Positions 1 to 8,029 of a stretch of 64,000 nucleotides of DNA are shown one piece after another. The position numbers and the translations under genes are program-made. Under the pieces are notes generated by a model. It had not been told where the DNA came from, did not search any database, and worked only from the letters and a program-made list of their open reading frames with translations. Source of the stretch: Massilia sp. 9I. Its GTDB lineage: Bacteria; Pseudomonadota; Gammaproteobacteria; Burkholderiales; Burkholderiaceae_D. Numbering within the stretch: the first letter of the stretch is position 1; the number at the start of each line of letters is the position of its first letter. Location: NCBI RefSeq assembly GCF_902506415.1, contig NZ_LR733275.1, forward strand, positions 879,651 through 943,650, written 5' to 3'.

Positions 1-773
1 CACTCGGCCGGCTGGTTGGCGACCAGGTCGTGCAGCCACAGGTCGCGGCCTTCCTGGAAGTTGATGTTGCCGCCGGTGCGCTTGTAGACGATGACGTCGC
101 GGATGCTGTCGCAGCCGCCCAGCGCCAGGGCCTCGTCGACGATGGCCTTCAGCGGCAGCGATTTGCCGCCGCGCTGCTGCTCGTCGGCGGTGATCACGGC
201 CACCGCGCCGGCGTCGATGATGCGTTCCTGCAGCGATTTCGCCGAGAAGCCGCCGAACACCACCGAGTGGGTGGCGCCGATGCGGGCGCAGGCCTGCATC
301 GCGGTGACGCCTTCGATCGACATCGACATGTAGATGATGACGCGGTCGCCCTTCTTGATGCCGCGGGATTTGAGGCCGTTGGCGAACTTGCAGACGCGCT
401 CGTGCAGCTCGCGGTAGCTGGCGCGGGTGACAGTGCCGTCGTCCGCCTCGAAGATGATGGCGGTCTTGTCGGCGTTGCCGTTGGCAAGGTTGCGGTCGAG
501 GCAGTTGTAGGACGCGTTCAGCTGGCCGTCCGCGAACCATTTGTAGAACGGCGCATTGGATTCGTCGAGGGTGCTGGTGAATGGCTTGTGCCAGTCGATG
601 TTTTCGCGGGCCAGGCGCGCCCAGAAGCCTTCATAGTCGCTGGCGGCCTCGGCGCACAGCTTTTCGTAGGCTTCCATGCCGGAGATCGCGGCCTTGTTCG
701 CGAACTCGGCAGGTGGTGGGAACACGCGGTTTTCCTGCAGCGTGAATTCTTGATTGCTCTCGTTCTCGGCCAT
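1..773 (-). CDS. acs: Acetyl-CoA synthetase, N-terminal part (cut by window edge)
   Basis: This is the first ~257 residues of an AMP-forming acyl-CoA synthetase that activates acetate to acetyl-CoA via acetyl-AMP. The acetyl-CoA synthetase N-terminal signature is clear ([15 protein letters not shown] region near residue 80), followed by the start of the AMP-binding fold with the [11 protein letters not shown] stretch near residue 150. The nucleotide P-loop would lie outside the window. In-frame ATGs occur at 785, 776 and 773. A GGAG sits 6 nt before the ATG at 773, so that start is preferred. Propionyl-CoA synthetase is a close relative, but the N-terminal signature favours Acs. Confidence 0.85.
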   Translation of the reverse strand, partial: MAENESNQEFTLQENRVFPPPAEFANKAAISGMEAYEKLCAEAASDYEGFWARLARENIDWHKPFTSTLDESNAPFYKWFADGQLNASYNCLDRNLANGNADKTAIIFEADDGTVTRASYRELHERVCKFANGLKSRGIKKGDRVIIYMSMSIEGVTAMQACARIGATHSVVFGGFSAKSLQERIIDAGAVAVITADEQQRGGKSLPLKAIVDEALALGGCDSIRDVIVYKRTGGNINFQEGRDLWLHDLVANQPAE

Positions 774-977
774 CATTGTCTCCATATTGGTAGGTTTTTA
801 CCAAACACCATAGGGGCGATCGCTTACTGAGCCCTTACATCGGGCCAGCCGGTCGCTTCTCGTCGATGGCAATTCTACCAAGCTTGCCGGCGTGCGCTAA
901 GAAGCCGGGCATGCGCGCGCCGGCAGGTGTAAAATGCTCGGCTGTATTTGTCCAGCTTTCCAGGAGTCAGCAACTCG

Positions 978-1580
978 ATGGCGCAGTTAATTCCCCCGAC
1001 TGAAGCAAAGAAACTCAGCCCCCTGAACAACCTGATCTTCGCCAGCCGCTGGCTGCAGCTCCCGCTGTACCTCGGCCTGATCCTGGCGCAGTGCGTCTAC
1101 GTGTTCCACTTCTGGGTCGAGCTGAAGGACCTGATCGGTGCGGCCCTGGGCAACGTGGCTTCGCTCCAGCATATCCTGGACGCCGTCACCGTCCCGGGCG
1201 CGCCGCGTCCGACCAAGCTGACCGAAGTGACCATCATGCTGGTGGTGCTCGGGCTGATCGACGTGGTCATGATCTCGAACCTGCTGATCATGGTCATCGT
1301 GGGCGGTTACGAAACCTTCGTCTCGCGCATGCACCTCGAAGGCCACCCGGACCAGCCCGAATGGCTGTCCCACGTGAACGCCTCGGTACTCAAGACGAAA
1401 CTGGCGATGGCCATCATCGGCATCTCGTCGATCCACCTGCTGAAGACCTTCATCAACGCCAGCGCGTACAACGAGAAGACCCTGATCTTCCAGACCATCA
1501 TTCACCTTGCTTTCCTGCTGTCGGCCATGGCCATCGCCTACACCGACCGCATCGTCATGACCACCCACTCCAAGCACTGA
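978..1580 (+). CDS. UPF0114 family inner-membrane protein
   Basis: A 200-aa integral membrane protein of the UPF0114 (YqhA-like) family, whose function is unknown. Four hydrophobic segments are visible, at roughly residues 25-47, 78-105, 140-158 and 168-186. The [17 protein letters not shown] region in the second segment is characteristic of the family. The ATG at 978 is preceded by AGGAG at 962-966, and a TAAAAT at 929-934 could be the -10 element. An upstream in-frame start at 948 has no ribosome site. The gene lies 33 bp before fumarase and is probably co-transcribed with it. Confidence 0.85.
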   Translation: MAQLIPPTEAKKLSPLNNLIFASRWLQLPLYLGLILAQCVYVFHFWVELKDLIGAALGNVASLQHILDAVTVPGAPRPTKLTEVTIMLVVLGLIDVVMISNLLIMVIVGGYETFVSRMHLEGHPDQPEWLSHVNASVLKTKLAMAIIGISSIHLLKTFINASAYNEKTLIFQTIIHLAFLLSAMAIAYTDRIVMTTHSKH

Positions 1581-1613
1581 GCGAAACACACATTCCTCCT
1601 GATCGAGAAAATT

Positions 1614-3149
1614 ATGGCAACCGTCATCACCCAAAGCGACCTCATCGAATCGGTCGCGGCAGCCCTCCAGTACATCAGCTACTACCACCCGGCCGACTAT
1701 ATCCAGCACCTGGCGCGCGCGTATGAGACCGAGCAAAGCCCGGCCGCAAAGGACGCCATCGCGCAGATCCTGACTAACTCGCGCATGTGCGCCGAGGGCA
1801 AGCGTCCGATCTGCCAGGACACCGGCATCGTCAACGTGTTCCTGAAAGTGGGCATGGGCGTGCGCTTCGAAGGCTTCACCGGCACCGTGACCGACGCCGT
1901 CAACGAAGGCGTGCGCCGTGCCTACGCGTTCGAGGACAACAAGCTGCGCGCCTCGATCGTGGCCGACCCGCACTTCGAGCGCAAGAACACCAAGGACAAC
2001 ACCCCGGCCGTGGTCCACATGGAACTGGTCGAAGGCGACACCGTCGACGTGAAGCTGGCGGCCAAGGGCGGCGGCTCGGAGAACAAGACCAAGTTCGTCA
2101 TGCTCAACCCGTCCGACTCGCTGGTCGACTGGGTCATCAAGACCGTGCCGCTGATGGGCGCCGGCTGGTGCCCGCCGGGCATGCTGGGCATCGGCATCGG
2201 CGGCACCGCCGAGAAGGCGATGCTGATGGCCAAAGAGTCGCTGATGGAAGACATCGACATGTACGAGCTGAAGCAGCGCGGCCCGCAGAACAAGCTGGAA
2301 GAACTGCGTATCGAACTGTGCGACAAGATCAACGCGCTGGGCATCGGCGCCCAGGGACTGGGCGGTCTCACCACCGTGCTGGACGTGAAGATCAACATGT
2401 ACCCAACCCACGCGGCCTCCAAGCCGGTGGCGATGATCCCGAACTGCGCGGCCACCCGCCACGCCCACTTCGTGCTGGACGGCTCGGGCCCGGCCTACAT
2501 CGAACCGCCAGCGCTGTCGACCTGGCCGGACGTGAACTGGCTGCCTGACACCGAGAAGTCGAAGCGCGTCGACCTGAACACCCTCACCAAAGAGGAAGTC
2601 GCGTCGTGGAAGCCGGGCCAGACCCTGCTCCTGAACGGCAAGATGCTGACCGGCCGCGACGCCGCGCACAAGCGCATCCAGGACATGCTGGCCAAGGGCG
2701 AGCCGCTGCCGGTGGACTTCACCAACCGCGTGATCTACTACGTCGGCCCGGTCGATCCGGTGCGCGAGGAAGTCGTCGGCCCGGCCGGCCCGACCACCGC
2801 GACCCGCATGGACAAGTTCACCGACATGATGCTGGAAAAGACCGGCCTGATCTCGATGATCGGCAAGGCCGAGCGCGGCCCGGCAGCCATCGAAGCGATC
2901 CAGAAGCACAAGTCGGCCTACCTGATGGCGGTCGGCGGCTCGGCCTACCTGGTCTCCAAGGCGATCAAGACCGCGAAAGTGGTCGGTTTCGAAGACCTGG
3001 GCATGGAAGCGATCTACGAGTTCGACGTGACCGACATGCCAGTCACCGTGGCCGTCGATTCGACCGGCACCTCGGTGCACAACACCGGTCCGAAGGAATG
3101 GTCGGCCAAGATCGAATCGCTGAAGGGCATCCCGGTCAACGCCGCGTAA
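1614..3149 (+). CDS. Class I (iron-sulfur) fumarate hydratase
   Basis: A 511-aa single-chain class I fumarase, interconverting fumarate and malate in the TCA cycle in the cytoplasm. The N-terminal alpha domain carries RPICQDTG (Cys67), AAKGGGSENK, a GAGWCPPG loop and IPNCAATRH. By analogy with the family, these three cysteines are the probable ligands of the oxygen-sensitive 4Fe-4S cluster. The C-terminal beta domain follows, from about residue 330 (LLNGKMLTGRDAAHKR), and contains GPAGPTTATRMDKFTD. The length is normal for the two-domain form. The gene follows a UPF0114 gene and precedes murI. Confidence 0.95.
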   Translation: MATVITQSDLIESVAAALQYISYYHPADYIQHLARAYETEQSPAAKDAIAQILTNSRMCAEGKRPICQDTGIVNVFLKVGMGVRFEGFTGTVTDAVNEGVRRAYAFEDNKLRASIVADPHFERKNTKDNTPAVVHMELVEGDTVDVKLAAKGGGSENKTKFVMLNPSDSLVDWVIKTVPLMGAGWCPPGMLGIGIGGTAEKAMLMAKESLMEDIDMYELKQRGPQNKLEELRIELCDKINALGIGAQGLGGLTTVLDVKINMYPTHAASKPVAMIPNCAATRHAHFVLDGSGPAYIEPPALSTWPDVNWLPDTEKSKRVDLNTLTKEEVASWKPGQTLLLNGKMLTGRDAAHKRIQDMLAKGEPLPVDFTNRVIYYVGPVDPVREEVVGPAGPTTATRMDKFTDMMLEKTGLISMIGKAERGPAAIEAIQKHKSAYLMAVGGSAYLVSKAIKTAKVVGFEDLGMEAIYEFDVTDMPVTVAVDSTGTSVHNTGPKEWSAKIESLKGIPVNAA

Positions 3150-3194
3150 GGCCGTGTGGGCGTGTCACCCATTGATACGCCCGCGTCTTCGACC

Positions 3195-4064
3195 ATGACC
3201 ACCCTTCCCCTCTCCCCTGGCGCCCCGGTCGGCATCTTCGACTCGGGCGTCGGCGGTCTCTCGGTACTGCGCCACATCCAGGCGCAGCTGCCGCACGAAC
3301 ATCTCCTCTACTTCGCCGATTCCGGCTTTGCGCCCTATGGTGACAAACCGGAAGACGTCGTCATCGACCGTGTCCTCGGCGTCGCCGCCTTCCTGGTGTC
3401 GCGCGGCGTGAAGGCCCTGGTCGTGGCCTGTAACACTGCCACCGTCGCCGCCGTGCGCATCCTGCGCGAACGCTACCCAAGCATGCCGATCGTCGGCGTC
3501 GAGCCGGGCCTGAAGCCTGGCGCAGCCAGCACCCGCAATGGCCTTGTGGGCGTGCTGGCCACCGAGCGTACGCTCGCCGGCGACAAATTCCTGCAGCTGC
3601 GCGACCAGATCGTCGACACAACCGGCGCCCGCTTCCTGCTGCAAGCCTGCGTGGGCTTGGCCGACCAGATCGAATTCGGCGAAACCGGCGCCCCGGCGCT
3701 GGACGCCATGCTGGAGCGCTATATCGCGCCGCTGCTGGCGCAGGGCGCGGATACACTGGTGCTGGGCTGCACCCACTATCCGCTTGTCCAGGCGTCGATC
3801 GAGCGCGTGATCAGGCGGCACACCGATGGCGAGGTTACGCTGATCGATACCGGCGACGCGGTGGCGCGCCAACTGGCGCGTCTGCTCGAGGCAGCGGGCC
3901 TGCTGCGCATGGCAAGCGCCGAGACGGCCCAGCTGACCGGCTTCACCAGCGCCAGCGGCACTGCCCTGTCCTCCGCATTCGCCGGCCTGCTCGGACAGAA
4001 TCCGCCTGTGCATGAAGTCGCCCTTGGGGCGACGCTGTCCAACCCGACGGGACCGCACATTTAA
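3195..4064 (+). CDS. murI: Glutamate racemase
   Basis: A 289-aa cytoplasmic racemase that makes D-glutamate for peptidoglycan precursors. The N-terminal GIFDSGVGGLSVL motif is typical. The two catalytic cysteines are visible in VACNTAT (Cys79) and LGCTHYP (Cys192). The ATG at 3195 starts the protein just before the conserved domain. An upstream GTG at 3156 would add 13 residues with no similarity to the family and is not preferred. The gene lies 45 bp after the fumarase stop and ends 74 bp before tRNA-His. Confidence 0.93.
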   Translation: MTTLPLSPGAPVGIFDSGVGGLSVLRHIQAQLPHEHLLYFADSGFAPYGDKPEDVVIDRVLGVAAFLVSRGVKALVVACNTATVAAVRILRERYPSMPIVGVEPGLKPGAASTRNGLVGVLATERTLAGDKFLQLRDQIVDTTGARFLLQACVGLADQIEFGETGAPALDAMLERYIAPLLAQGADTLVLGCTHYPLVQASIERVIRRHTDGEVTLIDTGDAVARQLARLLEAAGLLRMASAETAQLTGFTSASGTALSSAFAGLLGQNPPVHEVALGATLSNPTGPHI

Positions 4065-4066
4065 AT

Positions 4067-4095
4067 TTGCCAGTTCGGGAAGACCTTTGTATAAT
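4067..4095 (+). promoter_or_regulatory. Sigma-70 promoter of tRNA-His
   Basis: A -35 TTGCCA at 4067-4072 and a perfect -10 TATAAT at 4090-4095 are separated by 17 bp, and the tRNA begins about 43 nt downstream. It starts immediately after the murI stop codon. Confidence 0.8.
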
Positions 4096-4137
4096 CTTGT
4101 TCTGTCTCGGAAACAGCGAGACACAAAGCAAGACAAT

Positions 4138-4214
4138 GGTGGCTGTAGCTCAGTTGGTAGAGTCCAGGATTGTGATTCCTGTTGTCGTGGGTTCGAGTCC
4201 CATCAGCCACCCCA
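4138..4214 (+). tRNA. tRNA-His(GTG), CCA encoded
   Basis: A complete 77-nt cloverleaf. The acceptor stem GTGGCTG pairs with CAGCCAC. The extra G at position -1 (4138) faces C73 (4211), the hallmark of tRNA-His. The anticodon stem CAGGA/TCCTG encloses a loop with anticodon GTG. The T-arm contains GGTTCGAGTCC, and the 3' CCA (4212-4214) is encoded. The DNA downstream changes composition, so the tRNA 3' end may mark an integration site. Confidence 0.97.
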
Positions 4215-4224
4215 AGAATTCGTT

Positions 4225-4250
4225 TAGATTCAAGCAGTTATGCGAATCTA
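4225..4250. repeat. Inverted repeat just 3' of tRNA-His
   Basis: TAGATTC and GAATCTA form a 7-bp inverted repeat separated by 12 nt, beginning about 10 nt after the tRNA. A short direct repeat (TTTACAACGT, twice) follows within the next 50 nt. This could be an arm or core site of an integration event, or part of tRNA 3' processing. Neither is demonstrated. Confidence 0.35.
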
Positions 4251-4311
4251 ATAATTTCAGATGATGAAATTTACAACGTAAATCGGAACTTTACAACGTG
4301 CCGATCTGATT

Positions 4312-4336
4312 AGCCACCCTTGAGGTGGCTTTTTTG
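4312..4336 (+). terminator. Rho-independent terminator for tRNA-His
   Basis: AGCCACC, a short loop CTTGA, GGTGGCT and then a T-run form a classic intrinsic terminator about 100 nt downstream of the tRNA. The left arm resembles the tRNA 3' acceptor strand (AGCCACCC), so it might also be a partial copy of the tRNA end. Confidence 0.8.
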
Positions 4337-4391
4337 TTTGGCGCCGCTGTCTGAATGGATCGTGTTTATTAAAGCGCAGCAACAGCTAAGC

Positions 4392-4499
4392 ATGGAATTC
4401 TGCCTGGCCGAGGGGCAATCAGCGCCCACTCTCGTGCAATATTTCAGCGATCAAGCAGATCCCTTCAAATCGGTGCTGCCTAAGTTAACCGCCGGGTGA
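4392..4499 (+). CDS. Short ORF of unknown function (35 aa)
   Basis: ATG at 4392 to TGA at 4497-4499, encoding 35 residues (MEFCLAEGQSAP start). The stop is one base before the ATG of the next 85-aa ORF, an arrangement typical of translational coupling. The frame is also open upstream of the ATG. It could therefore be the 3' end of a decayed gene at the island boundary rather than a complete small gene. No family is recognised. Confidence 0.25.
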   Translation: MEFCLAEGQSAPTLVQYFSDQADPFKSVLPKLTAG

Positions 4500-4500
4500 G

Positions 4501-4758
4501 ATGAAGAGCGCGCTTGTGGTCGAATCGCCACTGGCCGAGCTGGTTGATTGGACTATCAGGCTGCATGCGCACCAAGACCTACCGTGCCACGCTGTGATCG
4601 ACCAGAAGCTTCGGCCATTCTTCGAAACGGTGCGGGCGTCGCTGGCTCAGACAATGCAGAGGCTTCAGCAAATCGAGTATGTGCGCCAGACGACGAATGC
4701 GATGCTGACGACTACGCCGGCTGTTAGCGCCTTCTTGGACTTTATCCGACGCTGCTAG
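4501..4758 (+). CDS. Hypothetical protein (85 aa)
   Basis: An 85-aa cytoplasmic-looking protein with no signal peptide or membrane segment, helix-prone in the middle (residues ~35-65). I do not recognise the family. It starts 1 nt after a 35-aa ORF and overlaps the convergent acyltransferase gene by 17 bp at its 3' end. Base composition is lower in GC than the flanking core genes. It may be a true small island gene or a remnant. Confidence 0.35.
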   Translation: MKSALVVESPLAELVDWTIRLHAHQDLPCHAVIDQKLRPFFETVRASLAQTMQRLQQIEYVRQTTNAMLTTTPAVSAFLDFIRRC

Positions 4759-5743
4759 CCTGAGTTCCACCAATGTTCGCCGGTCTCCAGTGGGTGTTGA
4801 GGTATATACGAGCCGGGTTTTCCACAAAGCGAAACGCCAAGTAACCAGTTACGAGCGACAGCAGCAGCGCAACTAAGGCCGGCATCCCGTGATGACGGTG
4901 GAGTTGATAGAACGGCTGCTGCCACAGGTAAAGGGAGAATGAATAGAGGCCTAGCTTTTGTAGCCATGGATTCTCAAGGAAGCGACGGATCATTGCAGGC
5001 GCCGCCGACATTGCGTTGATTGCCAACGCCAGGGCTCCCCAGCCAATCACCACCTTGATCGCGGGATGCACACTCCACCAGTGGCATAAGATGCCCAAGG
5101 CTAATGTGGCCGGAGCAATCCACGGCTTCGAGAGACGGACTTTGTGTCGAGCACCTAGCAGAAAAAGGAGGCCTGAGAAGAAAATACCGAACGAGGCAAC
5201 TTCCGTTCGCAAAGCGAAGTTCGAGGCAAAGCCATCGGGGGATAGCGAATAAATGGCGATCACCGAAAGGATAAGCAATAGGATCAAGCTAACCACTGCA
5301 ACCTCTCTACAGCCTCTCCACCTGCACCAGATTGCCGCTATCGACAAGATCACGTAAGAATGCTCCTCGACACTTAGCGACCAAATGTGCCCGAACGGTA
5401 GCGTCCATTTTTCAGCCACGAAGTAGTTGTTCGTGAAAGTAAGCGCAGTCAGAATTTCAGCAGGATCAAATGGCTGGTCCGACGCGATGAATAGTAGGGT
5501 GATTATCCCAATGTAGGCAAACAAGGATGGGAATACCCTAGAGATACGCCTACGGTAAAAGGTCCCTATTTCGCAACGCTGGACAAACAATACTCTGGTC
5601 ATCAACATACCCGAGAGCACGAAAAACAATGCAACCCCAACGGTGCCGAAATTAAACCCTGGAACGGGGAAAAAATGGCCGAGAAGAAGACAGGAGACCG
5701 CAAGGCCACGCCAGCCGTCAAGATAGGGAACATGTTGCGTCAT
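4742..5743 (-). CDS. Acyltransferase-3 family membrane protein (OafA/YrhL type)
   Basis: A 333-aa multi-spanning inner-membrane acyltransferase of the acyltransferase-3 family, which transfers acetyl or other acyl groups to carbohydrates such as O-antigen, exopolysaccharide or peptidoglycan. The N-terminal signature YLDGWRGLAV with LLLGHF (probable active-site His near residue 23) and VALFFVLSGMLMTR are diagnostic. WSLSVEEHSYV is the second conserved block near residue 125. About ten hydrophobic segments follow. There is no C-terminal SGNH domain. Codon use is less GC-rich than in the core genes, which supports horizontal acquisition. The target glycan cannot be told from the sequence. Confidence 0.85.
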   Translation of the reverse strand: MTQHVPYLDGWRGLAVSCLLLGHFFPVPGFNFGTVGVALFFVLSGMLMTRVLFVQRCEIGTFYRRRISRVFPSLFAYIGIITLLFIASDQPFDPAEILTALTFTNNYFVAEKWTLPFGHIWSLSVEEHSYVILSIAAIWCRWRGCREVAVVSLILLLILSVIAIYSLSPDGFASNFALRTEVASFGIFFSGLLFLLGARHKVRLSKPWIAPATLALGILCHWWSVHPAIKVVIGWGALALAINAMSAAPAMIRRFLENPWLQKLGLYSFSLYLWQQPFYQLHRHHGMPALVALLLSLVTGYLAFRFVENPARIYLNTHWRPANIGGTQASSVG

Positions 5744-6390
5744 GAGATTCCTTCAAGAATCACTTGATTCTAATGACGAACTGTCATGTTGCCTAGTGAG
5801 GTAACGGGCTATATAGTGGTCTCGTGGTTTTTCGAAGTCGTGCGCATGCTACAAGCATGAGGTGCATAAAGTGCTAGCGGTCAGAGTATGTCGTGCCCCC
5901 AAATTCATAAGCGAACTAACCGCACGACCGCATGTCAAGTTGACCTAGCCATCGACCTAATCCGGTCTCAGCACATTGCCTGCGCCGCCTAAGTGCTATT
6001 CCAACTCGGCCTGCGGTTAAAGCTCATCCCCGCGTACTGCTTCAGCCAACAATGCGCCGTTCACCTGAACGGACTACTCTTGGACCCACTCGGCGCCGCT
6101 CGAGTCACGCTCCAACCCCTTGAACAGCATCTAGTTCGCCCCGAGAGTTGTTAGCTTGAAGTCGCACGTACTTCGCGCGAGCCAGCAGCGAGCCGAATAC
6201 TGAGCGGCCTCCGCCCTGGTCAGCAAGCGCTGCAGCGGCGAGCGTCTCCGTCTGTTGGTGCTGTTCATCGTCGCGTAAGTCCGAGGTGTTGAGCGTTACG
6301 AGGTATCGTTCTGCAAACATGGTGGCCGGCCCTAGTTGCGGATAAGCAAGCGTACCATGCGCGCAGGAGAACCCTTGCCTTCGAACTTTT
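5744..6390. other. Gene-poor, lower-GC stretch between the two acyltransferase genes
   Basis: No convincing gene is present. A 7-bp inverted repeat AGAATCA/TGATTCT at 5756-5771 lies just upstream of the acyltransferase start and could be part of its control region. The rest contains stops in all frames apart from one weak 71-residue minus-strand ORF (6105-6320). The composition is intermediate, consistent with decayed or foreign DNA. Confidence 0.5.
6105..6320 (-). CDS. Doubtful small ORF (71 aa)
   Basis: A 71-aa minus-strand ORF with ATG at 6320 and no clear ribosome-binding site. The product is polar (NTSDLRDDEQHQQTET region) with no signal peptide or membrane segment. No family is recognised. 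It could be a gene fragment. It is listed only because it is the sole open frame of any length in this stretch. Confidence 0.2.
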   Translation of the reverse strand: MFAERYLVTLNTSDLRDDEQHQQTETLAAAALADQGGGRSVFGSLLARAKYVRLQANNSRGELDAVQGVGA

Positions 6391-7506
6391 CTAAACTACA
6401 GCTCGTGGCAAAGATTTTTCATTTTTAGCCGGCCAGAAGAACGCGAGGAACCACGCAACCGGAACCTGAAACTTCTGCTTTCTCTGCTCTGTAATCTGCG
6501 CAAGAACGACCGTTCCCAAGGCCACTAGAACCAAGCAGTTCGCGATATCGATAACGCTGGTATTGTTGTGCGGATACCACCTTAGCCAAGCCAAGATCAC
6601 GAGCATATGCGCCAGGTAAAGCGTGAAGGTGTAGTTCGCAAGAGCACGTATAGCAGCGCCGTACTTAACCAGGCCTCCGAGATCTAAATAGCGAGCACAC
6701 AGGAAGTTCCCGCCTACCAACACTGCCACGACGTAGTCAGCCAAAAAGCGCTCAGAGCTACCAAGGTCAAAGGTCCTGCTGGGCCAGATATCTACCGCAA
6801 GCCCTCTTAAAACACCTTCAAGGCCGGCAAGGTTGTACGCAAGGAGGAGAATAAGAGACGCTGCGAATCCAACCCGCGCAGGTAACCGAGTCATTCGAAT
6901 CCTGTCTTGGAGGTGGTAGACCGCGACACCGGCAAGCCAGACTGGAAGCACTAGCCAAAGCTTGAACCCCATTATTCCCAGGACCAAGGCCGTCACTACG
7001 AGCCGCCCCCATCCACGCATGAAATAGACGACTCCGAACAGAACGTAGTACCAGACCTCGTAGCAGAGCGACCAGTATGCCCCTAGCAAAGGTGGCACTT
7101 CAGAAAAGTTCCAGCTCTGCCCGAGAAACATGAGATGCAGCGGGATGTAGACGTACGGCTTCGATAGCTGGTAGTCGCCATCTCCGATCACTAAAGCAAA
7201 TAGCCAAGCAATGAGAAGAGTGGGTAGAGCAACTGAATAGATCCGCCCGCTTCGAGCAACGATGTAATCACGAGCTGATACGACCTTAGTGCTGGTCACA
7301 TAAGCAATAACAAACCCGGAGAGAACAAAGAAGGTCACAACGGCCTCTCTACCCAGGCTGGGTATAAATCGAGCAGCGCCCTCGCCTATGATCTTATGCT
7401 GAATGCAATGGGTGATCACTACCATTGCAGCAGCAAGGAACCTTGCCAGGTCGAGGTACAAAGAGAACGACTCGTTTAACGAGATCCTTCTATCAATCGT
7501 GCGCAT
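6391..7506 (-). CDS. Acyltransferase-3 family membrane protein
   Basis: A 371-aa polytopic inner-membrane protein of the acyltransferase-3 family, predicted to O-acylate a cell-surface glycan. The N-terminal YLDLARFLAAAMVVITHCIQ block holds the probable catalytic His (near residue 33), followed by AVVTFFVLSGFVIAYV. The AYWSLCYEVWYYVLF block is the family's second signature, near residue 140. It ends in a basic tail after the last membrane helix. It is a second, divergent member of the same family as the gene at 4742-5743, in the same low-GC segment. The substrate is unknown. Confidence 0.83.
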   Translation of the reverse strand: MRTIDRRISLNESFSLYLDLARFLAAAMVVITHCIQHKIIGEGAARFIPSLGREAVVTFFVLSGFVIAYVTSTKVVSARDYIVARSGRIYSVALPTLLIAWLFALVIGDGDYQLSKPYVYIPLHLMFLGQSWNFSEVPPLLGAYWSLCYEVWYYVLFGVVYFMRGWGRLVVTALVLGIMGFKLWLVLPVWLAGVAVYHLQDRIRMTRLPARVGFAASLILLLAYNLAGLEGVLRGLAVDIWPSRTFDLGSSERFLADYVVAVLVGGNFLCARYLDLGGLVKYGAAIRALANYTFTLYLAHMLVILAWLRWYPHNNTSVIDIANCLVLVALGTVVLAQITEQRKQKFQVPVAWFLAFFWPAKNEKSLPRAVV

Positions 7507-7841
7507 ATTTCACCCGTATATTTTCCTTCGATGCTACATGTTGCAATTCCTACATGCAATAGAATTGACCGGAAAGCGCTGACAAGCCTACGCGCCCTCC
7601 TCGCGGCACCGCTGCCACGCCATGCGTCCTTGCACCGCCAGATCGACTACATACTCGCTCACACCAGCCCCGGCCGAAACTAAGACCGCACATTTGGAAC
7701 AGCGCACACTTCATGCGGCCGCTCATGCCTGATGTTCTACCAAAAGCACTTGGCAAGGTTTCCACCTTCTCAAGCGTGTGGTTTTAGCCAAACTTTTAAA
7801 CTTCCCCCGAGATACCCCACGGACAGGACCACAGGACCGGC

Positions 7842-7851
7842 AAAACGTTTT
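7842..7851. promoter_or_regulatory. LacI-type operator-like palindrome (distal)
   Basis: AAAACGTTTT, a perfect 10-bp palindrome sharing the AAACGTTT core of the other sites in this locus. It is centred about 100 bp upstream of the second site before the GH88 gene, so it could be an auxiliary operator. Confidence 0.55.
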
Positions 7852-7940
7852 CTCACAACCTGTCAAAAATCTTGCAATTCGCTAATCATCCTCCCGCCTT
7901 AGCAGTGAAATACCTAGCATGCAGCTTTCACAACAACCTA

Positions 7941-7954
7941 GTTAAGCGTTTTCC
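7941..7954. promoter_or_regulatory. LacI-type operator upstream of the GH88-receptor operon
   Basis: GTTAAGCGTTTTCC differs at one base from the reverse complement of the sites at 13964 and 16915. It lies 8 bp upstream of the -35 element of the GH88 promoter, unlike the other sites, which sit just after the -10. Confidence 0.7.
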
Positions 7955-7962
7955 TAAATCTG

Positions 7963-7991
7963 TTGACTTTGCTTTAATCTCTCACTAGGAT
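7963..7991 (+). promoter_or_regulatory. Sigma-70 promoter of the GH88-receptor operon
   Basis: -35 TTGACT (7963-7968), a 17-bp spacer and -10 TAGGAT (7986-7991), about 38 bp before the ATG at 8030. The operator-like site at 7941-7954 is immediately upstream. Confidence 0.75.
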
Positions 7992-8029
7992 TTACTCAAG
8001 TACAAAAAAATAGTTTGGAGACAGTCAAC

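Larger units (their letters stand above)
7507..8029. other. Island edge and promoter region of the uronate locus
   Basis: 7507-7800 shows no supportable gene. From about 7840 onward the sequence is regulatory: two LacI-type palindromes (7842-7851 and 7941-7954), a consensus-like promoter (7963-7991) and a GGAG at 8017-8020, all serving the GH88 gene. The right boundary of the low-GC segment lies somewhere in this stretch. No direct repeat matching the tRNA 3' end was seen. Confidence 0.55.

Noticed and set aside
987..3080. 697-aa minus-strand open frame opposite the UPF0114 and fumarase genes
   Set aside because: Shadow of GC-rich codons of two well-recognised genes; the product is His/Arg/Asp-biased with no family resemblance.
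4302..4320. Possible partial duplicate of the tRNA-His 3' end (attR-like AGCCACCC)
   Set aside because: Only 8 matching bases, and the same bases form the stem of an intrinsic terminator, which explains them fully.
7550..7765. 71-aa minus-strand ORF in the island edge
   Set aside because: No ribosome site, Cys/Gly/Arg-biased composition and no family; most likely chance.
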